Shown here piece by piece: positions 1 to 6,599 of a stretch of DNA of 7,000 nucleotides (position 1 is its first letter; each line of letters starts with the position of its first letter). Under the pieces are notes generated by a model. It was not told the DNA's origin. It made no database searches and saw only the letters and a program-made list of their open reading frames with translations. Both the position numbers and the translations under genes were made by a program. The stretch covers positions 1-7,000 of the forward strand of contig CANQZF010000092.1 of the NCBI GenBank assembly GCA_947628265.1, written 5' to 3'. This DNA is from an uncultured Oscillospiraceae bacterium. GTDB taxonomy: Bacteria; Bacillota; Clostridia; Oscillospirales; Oscillospiraceae.

Positions 1-603
1 GTGATGTTCCGGTATGTGGACGAGGACGGTGCCTCCGAGGCCGTGCTCTACCTCCTGGGCGACAGCGCGGATGAGACCCGGGCACTTTGGCGCGCCTCCG
101 GGATCGTCCCACGCGGGGATGAGATCGTCTCCTACGCGTCCGGCGATAAATTCAGCTTCTACATCGAAGGCGGGCATCTCTACTATCTGGCCGGCGGGGG
201 ATTTTGGGACGCGGATCTTAAAAAGGGCGGTGAAACAAAACTGGCCGACGTCTCCGGCGGTCAGGCCCTGTTTACGGACGAGGGAATGTTCCTCTACTCC
301 GCCCCGGACCGGTCCATAACCGTTTACGGGCTGGACGGGACCCGCATGGGGGAGGTAAGCCTCGCCTCTATCTTTGATACCTACGGCGACATCACCTCCT
401 GCGACCCTGTCTTTATGGACGGCGAAATTTTCTATTTCCTGTGCTACCGGGGCGGGTATTTAAGCGTGGTGTCGTCGCTCTTCCGGATCGACACCGCCTC
501 CGGGGAAATTCAGGAGCTGCCCGACTGGCCAGCGGCAAAAAACGAGCTCCCCTCCCAGGACCAAACAGAGCATCAAGTGACCGTCGCCGGAGCGAAATAT
601 TGA
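1..603 (+). CDS. Beta-propeller-like lipoprotein family protein, C-terminal part (5' end outside window)
   Basis: This is the last 200 codons of a gene that begins before the window; the TGA stop is at 601-603. The GTG and ATG codons at its very start are internal, because the first residues already align with the middle of the downstream lipoproteins (their LYFMVN region). It keeps the family landmarks in order: an LYYLAGGGFW segment at about residues 60-69 matching YFYLSGGDFW in the paralogs, then a DL..G.E.KLAD stretch, a ITVYGLDG strand, and a final FRIDTASGEIQEL strand. It is clearly more diverged than the copies at 2756, 4052 and 5309. It ends with about 22 extra polar residues after the point where two paralogs stop at IYNW. 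By homology it should be an exported lipoprotein, but its signal peptide is not visible. No terminator is seen after it, so it may read through into the regulator gene. Function unknown. Confidence 0.8.
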   Translation: MMFRYVDEDGASEAVLYLLGDSADETRALWRASGIVPRGDEIVSYASGDKFSFYIEGGHLYYLAGGGFWDADLKKGGETKLADVSGGQALFTDEGMFLYSAPDRSITVYGLDGTRMGEVSLASIFDTYGDITSCDPVFMDGEIFYFLCYRGGYLSVVSSLFRIDTASGEIQELPDWPAAKNELPSQDQTEHQVTVAGAKY

Positions 604-628
604 TTTTCTTCCCCTCGCCGGGTACAAT
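600..628 (+). promoter_or_regulatory. Sigma-A-like promoter (P1) for the two-component operon
   Basis: TTGATT at 600-605 (4 of 6 to TTGACA) is followed after exactly 17 bases by TACAAT at 623-628 (5 of 6 to TATAAT). The -35 element overlaps the stop codon of the upstream gene. Transcription would start near 635 and give a leader of about 100 bases before the regulator gene. This could provide the basal level of regulator and kinase, independent of the regulator-box promoter downstream. Spacing and hexamers are seen directly; activity is inferred. Confidence 0.5.
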
Positions 629-677
629 AGGAAGCGGGCGGGCAAAAAATCTGCCGGTACTCGGAGAAATTTTTGCG

Positions 678-712
678 ATCGTTAGGATTTCGTTAAAATT
701 GCCGTGTATACT
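678..712 (+). promoter_or_regulatory. Regulator-box promoter (P2) upstream of the response regulator gene
   Basis: Two similar half-sites, CGTTAG at 680-685 and CGTTAA at 691-696, lie 11 bases apart in direct orientation. This is the layout used by OmpR/PhoB-family dimers. A -10 element TATACT sits at 707-712, 16 bases after the start of the second half-site. No good -35 hexamer is present at the right distance, so the promoter looks activator-dependent. The 35-base stretch matches 26 of 35 positions with 2666-2700 upstream of the lipoprotein array. The predicted start near 719 would leave a very short leader, with the AGGAGG ribosome binding site at 720-725 almost at the mRNA 5' end. Binding by the adjacent regulator is inferred. 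Confidence 0.6.
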
Positions 713-715
713 GTT

Positions 716-727
716 CCCCAGGAGGGG
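716..727 (+). promoter_or_regulatory. Ribosome binding site inside a short CCCC/GGGG hairpin
   Basis: CCCC at 716-719 can pair with GGGG at 724-727, closing a four-base AGGA loop. The AGGAGG ribosome binding site at 720-725 then lies partly in the loop and partly in the stem. GT (713-714) and AC (730-731) can add two further pairs across a small internal loop. Transcripts from P1 would contain the whole structure, while those from P2 (predicted start near 719) would lack most of the 5' arm. Pairing is visible; any effect on translation is inference. Confidence 0.35.
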
Positions 728-733
728 TGACAC

Positions 734-1411
734 ATGAGAAAAACACTGCTCATTATAGATGACGAAAAGGATATGGGCGCGATGCTCAAGCAGTATTTTG
801 AGCTGAAGGAGTATCATGTGATGCTGGCGGAAAACGGCCTTACCGGGATCGAGAAGGCCGCGAAGCAGCCGGATCTTATCTTGCTCGACATCAACATGCC
901 GGACATCGACGGGCTGGAGGTGTGCCGGCGCATCCGGGAGCACGTCACCTGTCCCATCCTGTTTTTGACCGCCAGGATCGAGGACCAGGACAAGCTCAAT
1001 GGCTTCGCGGCGGGCGGCGACGATTACATCGTCAAGCCCTTCTCCGTCAGCGAATTGGGGGCGCGGGTGGCCGCCCATCTGCGCCGGGAGGACCGGAGCG
1101 GCCAGAGGGCGCACCGCCTTTTGCTGGACGACAACTTTATGATCGACTACACCACCCGGGAGGTCCGCTTCAGGGACGAGGTCATCTCCTTGACGCCGAA
1201 GGAGTACGAGATCGCGGAGCTTCTTTCCATGCACCCGGGTCAGCTCTTCAGCAAGGAGCGCATTTTCGACCGCATATGGAAAATGGACAGCGACGCGGAC
1301 CCGAATACGGCCATGGAGCACATAAGCCGTCTGCGGGCGAAGCTGGCCGGCGCCGGCTGTAAGCCGTATATCCAGACTGTTTGGGGGGTGGGCTACAAAT
1401 GGGTAAAATAA
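734..1411 (+). CDS. OmpR/PhoB-family response regulator
   Basis: This 225-residue cytoplasmic transcription factor has the usual family length. The receiver domain (about residues 3-118) shows the acidic pair D9/D10, the phosphoacceptor D52 in LLDINMPDIDG, the switch residue T79 in FLTAR, and K101 in DDYIVKPF. The C-terminal winged-helix domain (about 130-225) begins around the LTPKEYEI segment (153-160), has a recognition-helix segment NTAMEHISRLRAKL, and ends in GVGYKWVK. The ATG at 734 follows AGGAGG (720-725) by 8 bases, and the protein starts right at the first beta strand, so the start is secure. It overlaps the kinase gene by 13 bases, so the pair is translationally linked. Two copies of an 11-bp-spaced direct repeat, one before this gene and one before the lipoprotein array, are its likely operators, implying autoregulation. 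It resembles VanR-like regulators, but no specific name is justified. Confidence 0.95.
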   Translation: MRKTLLIIDDEKDMGAMLKQYFELKEYHVMLAENGLTGIEKAAKQPDLILLDINMPDIDGLEVCRRIREHVTCPILFLTARIEDQDKLNGFAAGGDDYIVKPFSVSELGARVAAHLRREDRSGQRAHRLLLDDNFMIDYTTREVRFRDEVISLTPKEYEIAELLSMHPGQLFSKERIFDRIWKMDSDADPNTAMEHISRLRAKLAGAGCKPYIQTVWGVGYKWVK

Positions 1412-2649
1412 AGGCGTGGTACCGCAGCATACCGATCTGGCTTGCGTTTATCCTCTTCGCCCTGGCGGGGCTTGGCGCTTCCGCGTTTCTCGCGAACCGG
1501 GTGACAGGCGCGAAATATTTTAAGCTCGTCCAGCTCAAGACAGGCACGGCTTACATAAGCGCCAACTCCTCCGGGCAGTTCCAGAAATGGGAGGGGACCC
1601 TCAGCACCGCCCCGTCCGGGGACGAGGCGGATGTGCAGATCTTCTCCGACGGGAGCGTGACCCAAAATCAGTACTGGACCGAGATCGACGCCCTTCCCCA
1701 GAATATCAAGGCGGAGTACCGGTACACCATGACGGAGGCCAAGGTCGTGCCCGTTCTCATCTATATCGCGGGGCTTTTGCTGGCGTCGATGCTCTTCTGG
1801 TTCACAAAGCTGCGCAAGCCCCTGCGGATGCTGGAGGCGGCCTCGGACAGGATCGCCGCAAATGAGCTGGACTTTTCCCTGGACTATCTGGGGCACGATG
1901 AAATGGCCAAACTCTGCGCCGCCTTTGAGCGGATGCGTTCGGCGCTGGACGAGAACAACCGCCATATGCTGCGCATGATAGACGAACAGCACCAGCTCAA
2001 CGACGCCTACACCCACGATCTGCGCACCCCCATCGCCGTTTTGAAGGGCTATACGGACACGCTCACGGAGTACCTGCCCACCGACCGGCTCCCAAAGGAA
2101 AAGGTGCTGGAGACCGTCCACACCATGTCCGCCCACGTGGAGCGGCTGGAGCAGTTCGTAAACACCATGAACACCGCGCAAAAGCTGACGGATCTCACCA
2201 TCCGCCGGGAGCCCATATCGACCGAGGATTTTGTCCGGGGTCTTCGGGAAACGACGGCGCTCCTCGGCGAAAAGCAGGACATTTCCTGCGAAATGACCTC
2301 CGACATAGAGGCCGGCACGTTGAACATCGACCCCTCGGCGGTGACGCAGGTCTATGAAAATCTGCTGGGCAACGCCCTCCGGTTCGCCAAAACGAGGATC
2401 GCTGTTCAGCTTGAAAGCGACGGAGAAGTCCTGACCCTCCGGGTCGCCGACGACGGGCGGGGCTTTAAGGAAAAGGAGCTCACGGCCGCCGCGAAGCCCT
2501 ATTACAGCGGCGAGCAGATCGAGAAAACGTATCACTTCGGCCTGGGGCTCTATATTTGCCAGACGATCTGTGAAAAGCACGGCGGCGGCCTGGAGCTTGC
2601 CAACGCCGATAGCGGCGGCGCCGTCGTCACGGCTATTTTTTCCCTGTGA
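1399..2649 (+). CDS. Membrane sensor histidine kinase
   Basis: This 416-residue class I kinase partners the regulator just upstream. In order: transmembrane segment 1 (about 12-32), a short extracytoplasmic loop (about 33-115), transmembrane segment 2 (about 116-136), and a HAMP linker (about 137-188). The dimerisation and phosphotransfer helix has H206 in THDLRTPIAVLKGY. The ATPase domain has an N box (ENLLGNALRF, N325), a G1 box (VADDGRGF, D351/G353) and a G2 box (HFGLGLYIC, G381/G383). All catalytic boxes are intact. I chose ATG 1399 rather than the in-frame TTG at 1381: a G-rich ribosome binding site (about 1383-1392) precedes 1399, and the protein then begins with a basic MGKIK N-terminus ahead of the first membrane helix. 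The start overlaps the regulator stop by 13 bases. The external loop is too small for a recognisable sensor domain, so the ligand cannot be read from sequence. A partner lipoprotein could supply the sensing. Confidence 0.93.
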   Translation: MGKIKAWYRSIPIWLAFILFALAGLGASAFLANRVTGAKYFKLVQLKTGTAYISANSSGQFQKWEGTLSTAPSGDEADVQIFSDGSVTQNQYWTEIDALPQNIKAEYRYTMTEAKVVPVLIYIAGLLLASMLFWFTKLRKPLRMLEAASDRIAANELDFSLDYLGHDEMAKLCAAFERMRSALDENNRHMLRMIDEQHQLNDAYTHDLRTPIAVLKGYTDTLTEYLPTDRLPKEKVLETVHTMSAHVERLEQFVNTMNTAQKLTDLTIRREPISTEDFVRGLRETTALLGEKQDISCEMTSDIEAGTLNIDPSAVTQVYENLLGNALRFAKTRIAVQLESDGEVLTLRVADDGRGFKEKELTAAAKPYYSGEQIEKTYHFGLGLYICQTICEKHGGGLELANADSGGAVVTAIFSL

Positions 2650-2665
2650 TCGCGGCTTTTTTCAA

Positions 2666-2700
2666 ATCGTTAGATTTTCTTTAAAACCGGCATGTAAAAT
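2666..2700 (+). promoter_or_regulatory. Regulator-box promoter (P3) for the lipoprotein array
   Basis: CGTTAG at 2668-2673 and CTTTAA at 2679-2684 form an 11-base direct repeat. A -10 element TAAAAT (5 of 6 to consensus) lies at 2695-2700, again 16 bases after the start of the second half-site, exactly as in P2. There is no convincing -35 hexamer. The match to 678-712 extends through the -10 region, including a shared TG directly before it. This is the only promoter I can see ahead of the lipoprotein array. Control by the neighbouring response regulator is inferred from position and conserved architecture. Confidence 0.62.
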
Positions 2701-2740
2701 GATCGCGCAGATGGAAAGCCCGTCCGCGCGATCATTTTTT
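2696..2740 (+). terminator. Intrinsic terminator of the two-component operon, overlapping promoter P3
   Basis: A perfect 13-base inverted repeat pairs 2696-2708 (core GATCGCGC) with 2726-2738, and the run of six T residues is at 2735-2740. Inside it, 2710-2714 can pair with 2720-2724 around a five-base loop after one A-C mismatch, making a nearly continuous long hairpin. Its position, 46 bases after the kinase stop, fits termination of the regulator-kinase transcript. The left arm overlaps the -10 element and the expected start site of P3. Transcripts starting there should therefore lack most of the left arm and escape termination. Confidence 0.8.
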
Positions 2741-2755
2741 AGGAGGACCCATGCC

Positions 2756-4045
2756 ATGCCCAAACGCCTTTTAGCCGCCCTCTCAGCGGCGCTGCTCACC
2801 CTCTCCCTCGCCGCCTGCGACAGAGACGGGCTGAATATTTCCGCCACGCAAGCCGCCGGCGAGGATTTTCAGAAGAATACGCACCAGTCCACAACGTCAG
2901 AGCTGCGTTATGCCTACGAAACGGAGGATGGAATCTATATACAGCTCAAAGGTGCTTACGTTTACTATATTGATAAATCGACAAAAAGCGTAACGATTCT
3001 ATGTGGTAAGCCCGAGTGCGAACACAATGATGACACCTGCAACGCCCGGCTTGCCGCCCGAAGCCTCTGCTTTTACAACGGAAAGCTGTACTATTTCAAC
3101 GGGGACAAGCTCATTGAGAACGGACAGGCGGTGGACTACGGAGACCGCATCTATTCGGCAAACCCTGATGGGACAGACCATAAGGCCGTCCAGAAGCTGG
3201 AGTTCACCCCCAGCGGAGACACAAATGCTTTTGCCGACAAGGAGCCCATCATACACAGGGGCGTCACTTATTTCCCATACTGCGGCGTTCTGTACGCTCT
3301 CCCTCTGGGCGGGGATATTGAGGACGCCGAAAAGATTTGGGGGGATGAGATCGAGGCTGACGGGTCACACATGGGCAACCTCAACCGGCTGACATACAAG
3401 CTCTGGGGCGATGGGAATCATGTGTATTTCATGGTGAATTTGGAGCAGTCGGACGGGACGTACAAGGATACGCTTTTTGACTACGACACCATTAGCAAGG
3501 AAACTACACAGGTCTGGGAAGTGCCGGGAGCCGATGAGGTTGGGCAGTGGGAGACAACCGGCGTTTCCGTAAGCCAGTGGTACGTGCTGGGCGGATATAT
3601 ATATTTCTACCTTTCCGGCGGTGACTTTTGGCGGAGTGATTTGGGGAACGGCAAGACGGAGAAACTGGCCGACACACATGAAAAAACCGAGTACGGCAGC
3701 GCGGTGTTCTCCGACGATTACCTGTGCCTTATGAACGACGGCCCGGAGGAAACGGGAAGCAGTGCAGCCATTGGAAACCCATCGGACTACATCGGCGGGG
3801 ACACCATCTACGTCTACGGGCTTGACGGGAGCTTCATCAAAGAGCTGTCATTAAAGTCCCTCTACGATCAATTCGACACCCTTGAAAGCTGCAAGCTGGC
3901 TTTCTGCTCCGGCTCGGACATCTACTTCGTGGCCGACGCCAGCGTGCAGACCTGGTCGGGCGGCGTCGGGACCATGATCAGGAATCGTTTCCTCTGCTGC
4001 GTCGACATTGACACAGGCGAGATTGCGCAAATCTACAACTGGTAA
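2756..4045 (+). CDS. Array lipoprotein 1, beta-propeller-like, CCHC motif
   Basis: This is a 429-residue exported lipoprotein of unknown function. The signal peptide has basic PKR, a hydrophobic core, and a lipobox LAAC, so lipidation is expected on C21 and the protein should be anchored on the outer face of the membrane. After a short tether comes FQKNTHQ (38-44), conserved in the other array members. C83, C88, H90 and C95 in CGKPECEHNDDTCNA form a possible metal site. Repeating strands such as VYYIDK, GKLYYF, HVYFMV and YIYFYL suggest a beta-propeller. Residues 269-328 are a near-invariant block starting GVSVSQWY. The ATG at 2756 follows AGGAGG (2741-2746) by 9 bases; longer in-frame extensions upstream would run through the terminator and are not credible. 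It heads the array, directly behind P3. Parts of it (around 2880-3010) look more AT-rich than its neighbours. The closest in-window relative is the gene at 6600. Confidence 0.9.
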   Translation: MPKRLLAALSAALLTLSLAACDRDGLNISATQAAGEDFQKNTHQSTTSELRYAYETEDGIYIQLKGAYVYYIDKSTKSVTILCGKPECEHNDDTCNARLAARSLCFYNGKLYYFNGDKLIENGQAVDYGDRIYSANPDGTDHKAVQKLEFTPSGDTNAFADKEPIIHRGVTYFPYCGVLYALPLGGDIEDAEKIWGDEIEADGSHMGNLNRLTYKLWGDGNHVYFMVNLEQSDGTYKDTLFDYDTISKETTQVWEVPGADEVGQWETTGVSVSQWYVLGGYIYFYLSGGDFWRSDLGNGKTEKLADTHEKTEYGSAVFSDDYLCLMNDGPEETGSSAAIGNPSDYIGGDTIYVYGLDGSFIKELSLKSLYDQFDTLESCKLAFCSGSDIYFVADASVQTWSGGVGTMIRNRFLCCVDIDTGEIAQIYNW

Positions 4046-4046
4046 T

Positions 4047-4050
4047 AAGG
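4047..4050 (+). promoter_or_regulatory. Degenerate ribosome binding site of array lipoprotein 2
   Basis: Only AAGG, one base before the ATG at 4052, is present. The next two genes each have a full TAAGGAGG that overlaps the previous stop codon and lies 8-10 bases from their ATG. The junction here reads TAATAAGG then C and ATG, as if the second half of the site and the spacer had been deleted. Translation probably depends on coupling to the gene just upstream, which ends in two tandem TAA stops at 4043-4048. Confidence 0.5.
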
Positions 4051-4051
4051 C

Positions 4052-5293
4052 ATGAAAAAGAGACTTTTTAACGCGCTTTTGGCGTCGCTGCTTTTACTCT
4101 CCCTCGTCTCCTGCGACAAGGGCGGCGGGGAAACGCTCCCACTGGAGGACGTGGACACGTCGGTATTCCAAAAAAATCTCCACCAGTCCCAATGCGGCGA
4201 CCTGGACGGGATTTGCGAGACAAAAGAGGGCTACTATTTTAACTGCGACCTGGGCCCGGGGCTCAAATTCAGGCTCTACTACCTGGACAAGGCCGCCCAA
4301 AAGGTCACCGTCCTGTGCGCGAAGCCCGACTGCGACCACCAAGACCCCGACACCTGCAACGCCCTGGTGGACGCTCTATGCCTCTGGACGGACGGCGCGC
4401 GGCTCTATTACGCCCAAACGGTGAAAGGCGCGGGCAAGCGGGTCTACGCCGAGGCTCTCAACGGCACGGAGCGCCGGGAGGTCATGAGCCTCGGGGAGGC
4501 CGCCTACGACAGGCCCATCTATCACCGGGGGGAGGTCTTTTTCGTCTTCGGCGGCGTCATTTACGCCGTGAAGCCGGGCGGGAACCTTAAGGACGCGCGG
4601 CGTATCTGGGGGCGGGACAGCGCCTCCGAAGCCACAGGCGGGGGCTACGCGGCCTACGACCCCACCACGCCCCATTATACCCTCTGGGCCGACGGGGACA
4701 CCCTCTACTTCATGGTCAACGTGCCCCAGAAGGACGGCGCCCAGAAGGACACCCTCTTTTCCTGCCCCCTGGAGGTTGGCGAGGCGAAAAAGGTCTGGGA
4801 GACGCCGGACAAGGAGGACGTGGGCGCGTGGGAGACGACGGGCGTATCCGTCAGCCAGTGGTACGTGACGGACGGGGCCATCTACTTCTACCTCTCCGGG
4901 GGCGATTTCTGGCGCTCGGACCTCACCACCGGCGAGACGGTGAAGCTGGCGGACACCAGCGATAAGACCCTCTACGGCAGCGCCGTCTTTTCCGATGATT
5001 TCCTGTGCCTTTTGAACGACCGCCCCCTGACGGACCCCTTTGACGGGACCCTCATGGTAGGCGTCCCCCTCCACGAGGGCGGGGACACCGTCTTCGTCTA
5101 CGACCTGGAGGGGGCGCTTTTGCGGGAGCTGTCCTTAAAGCCCCTGATGGAGAAGCTGGGCCCCGTCAACGCCTTCACTCTCCTCTTCTGCGACGGGGAC
5201 ACCCTCTACTTCAACGCCACCGCCGGCCATAAGGTCCTCTGCTCCGTCAACATCGCCACCGGCGAAATAACCGAAATTTATAACTGGCAATAA
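4052..5293 (+). CDS. Array lipoprotein 2, beta-propeller-like, CCHC motif
   Basis: This 413-residue predicted lipoprotein is a paralog of the genes at 2756, 5309 and 6600. The signal peptide starts MKKRLF, and the lipobox LVSC places the lipidated residue at C21. The conserved FQKNLHQ follows at 39-45. The cysteine cluster is C89, C94, H96 and C102 in CAKPDCDHQDPDTCNA, with one more residue before the last cysteine than in array lipoprotein 1. The GVSVSQWY block spans 264-323 and matches array lipoprotein 1 at 48 of 60 positions by hand count. The protein closes with a VNIATGEITEIYNW strand. Despite its poor ribosome binding site, the start is fixed by the signal peptide: any later start removes the positively charged n-region. 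It lies 6 bases after the preceding gene. Codon use looks more GC-rich than array lipoprotein 1. Function unknown; a ligand-binding or sensory surface protein is a guess from context. Confidence 0.88.
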   Translation: MKKRLFNALLASLLLLSLVSCDKGGGETLPLEDVDTSVFQKNLHQSQCGDLDGICETKEGYYFNCDLGPGLKFRLYYLDKAAQKVTVLCAKPDCDHQDPDTCNALVDALCLWTDGARLYYAQTVKGAGKRVYAEALNGTERREVMSLGEAAYDRPIYHRGEVFFVFGGVIYAVKPGGNLKDARRIWGRDSASEATGGGYAAYDPTTPHYTLWADGDTLYFMVNVPQKDGAQKDTLFSCPLEVGEAKKVWETPDKEDVGAWETTGVSVSQWYVTDGAIYFYLSGGDFWRSDLTTGETVKLADTSDKTLYGSAVFSDDFLCLLNDRPLTDPFDGTLMVGVPLHEGGDTVFVYDLEGALLRELSLKPLMEKLGPVNAFTLLFCDGDTLYFNATAGHKVLCSVNIATGEITEIYNWQ

Positions 5294-5308
5294 GGAGGTA
5301 CATAACCC

Positions 5309-6586
5309 ATGAAAACCGCAAAAAGACTTTTAGCCGCCCTTTTAGCGGCGCTGCTCACCCTCTCCCTCTCCGCCTGTGATAGGGGCGGCGGAGATCTGGA
5401 CCTCCCCGCCGGGATGACCGGAGACGGAGACTTTCAGAAAAATCTCCATCAGACCGATAAGCTCAGCTTTTTAGAGGCCGACACGGGTTACTATTTCTCC
5501 TACAGCTCCCTCTACTACGTTGACAAAGACACCATGAGGGCCACGGAGGTCTGCGCCAAACCCGACTGCGACCACACCGACGACGCCATCTGCAACGCCC
5601 GCATCCACGCGGATTATCTTCTGACGGGCGGGGAGCGGATCTATTACGTGGGATATGACCACGACCCCAAAACAGTCGGTTCCGTAAAGCTGGACGCCAC
5701 GCAGCGCGAGACGGTCCAGGAGCTCAAATTCAACGAGTTTTCCGCCTCCCAGTCCTCCTACGACCCGGCGATCTACCACCGGGGCTATATCTACTACGTC
5801 AGCGACGATGTGCTCTACCGGGTGAAGCTGGGCGGGGAAAAAGACTCTGCGGAGGAGATTTGGAAGCCGGAGGGCGCCGGTTCGGCACAGTCCCACGGCG
5901 GGCTTATCGACTTCAACCCCAACGCCATTCATTACACCCTCTGGGCCGATGGCGACATCCTCTATTTTATGGCCAACGTTCAGACCGCCGACGGGACATA
6001 TAAGGATGTGCTCTTCCAGTGCGGACTGGACGGCTCGGACGTAAAGCAAGTCTGGGCCACCCCCGGCAAGGACCAGGTGGGCGAATGGGAGCGGACCGGC
6101 GTCTCCGTCAGTCAGTGGTACATCACAAACGGCTACATCTACTTCTACCTCTCCGGCGGCGACTTCTGGCGGACGGAATTAGCCACCGGCAAGCATGAAA
6201 AGCTTGCCGACACCCACGAGAAAACGCTCTACGGCAGCGCGGTCTTCTCCGACGACTATCTGGCCCTTATGAGCCAGCTCCCCGCGGATTTTTATGGTGA
6301 GGTGACGGAGGGCGGCGAGTTTCGCGTCCCGGGGGACAGCATTTTCCTCTACGGGATCGACGGGACCTTAAAAAAGGAGATCTCCCTCGCCCCGCTCCGC
6401 GAGGCGCTGGACGGCACGATCACCGTGGATATGCTCATGTGCGACAGTACCGACGTCTATTTCCTCGCCACCACCACGACCTATTCCACCCAGTACGGGT
6501 TTCCCACCGGCAACACCAGCTCCGTCACCCTCTGGCGCGCCAATTTCGAAACCGGCGAGGTCTCGCAGGTCTGCAGACTGAAATAA
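5309..6586 (+). CDS. Array lipoprotein 3, beta-propeller-like, CCHC motif
   Basis: This 425-residue predicted lipoprotein is the third array copy. The signal peptide begins MKTAKRLLAALLAALLT, with lipobox LSAC and lipidated C23, followed by a Gly/Asp-rich tether and FQKNLHQ at 42-48. The possible metal site is C82, C87, H89 and C95 in CAKPDCDHTDDAICNA. Blade-like strands include SLYYVDK, ERIYYV, YIYYVSDDVLYRV and DILYFM. The conserved block is at 264-323 and starts GVSVSQWY. The C-terminus (GEVSQVCRLK) departs from the IYNW ending of the first two copies. The ATG at 5309 is preceded by AAGGAGG (5292-5298) at 10 bases, and that site overlaps the previous stop codon. The 15-base gap and the absence of a terminator point to one operon with its neighbours. 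Function unknown. Confidence 0.9.
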   Translation: MKTAKRLLAALLAALLTLSLSACDRGGGDLDLPAGMTGDGDFQKNLHQTDKLSFLEADTGYYFSYSSLYYVDKDTMRATEVCAKPDCDHTDDAICNARIHADYLLTGGERIYYVGYDHDPKTVGSVKLDATQRETVQELKFNEFSASQSSYDPAIYHRGYIYYVSDDVLYRVKLGGEKDSAEEIWKPEGAGSAQSHGGLIDFNPNAIHYTLWADGDILYFMANVQTADGTYKDVLFQCGLDGSDVKQVWATPGKDQVGEWERTGVSVSQWYITNGYIYFYLSGGDFWRTELATGKHEKLADTHEKTLYGSAVFSDDYLALMSQLPADFYGEVTEGGEFRVPGDSIFLYGIDGTLKKEISLAPLREALDGTITVDMLMCDSTDVYFLATTTTYSTQYGFPTGNTSSVTLWRANFETGEVSQVCRLK

Positions 6587-6599
6587 GGAGGATACCGAT

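Noticed and set aside
611..643. Possible terminator stem after the first gene
   Set aside because: Only a short stem with a bulge can form between 612-619 and 637-642, and it is followed by an A run rather than a T run, so it fits a terminator on neither strand.
413..1321. Long open frame on the minus strand across the regulator gene
   Set aside because: It is antisense to a secure response regulator gene, its translation is rich in Arg, Pro and Gly without any domain, and it is explained by GC-rich codon bias on the other strand.
1381..1398. TTG at 1381 as the kinase start
   Set aside because: It would place the G-rich ribosome binding site inside the coding region and add residues without homology value; ATG 1399 has proper spacing and a normal basic N-terminus.
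1393..2580. 395-codon open frame on the minus strand across the kinase gene
   Set aside because: It is the mirror of the kinase gene, with no recognisable domain. The plus-strand kinase has all catalytic boxes intact.
2570..2755. N-terminal extension of array lipoprotein 1 back to 2570
   Set aside because: It would overlap the kinase end, run through the terminator hairpin and ribosome binding site, and bury the signal peptide inside the protein.
4376..6049. Minus-strand open frames inside array lipoproteins 2 and 3 (4376-5074 and 5471-6049)
   Set aside because: Both fall opposite conserved lipoprotein segments and resemble each other only because the sense strands are paralogous.
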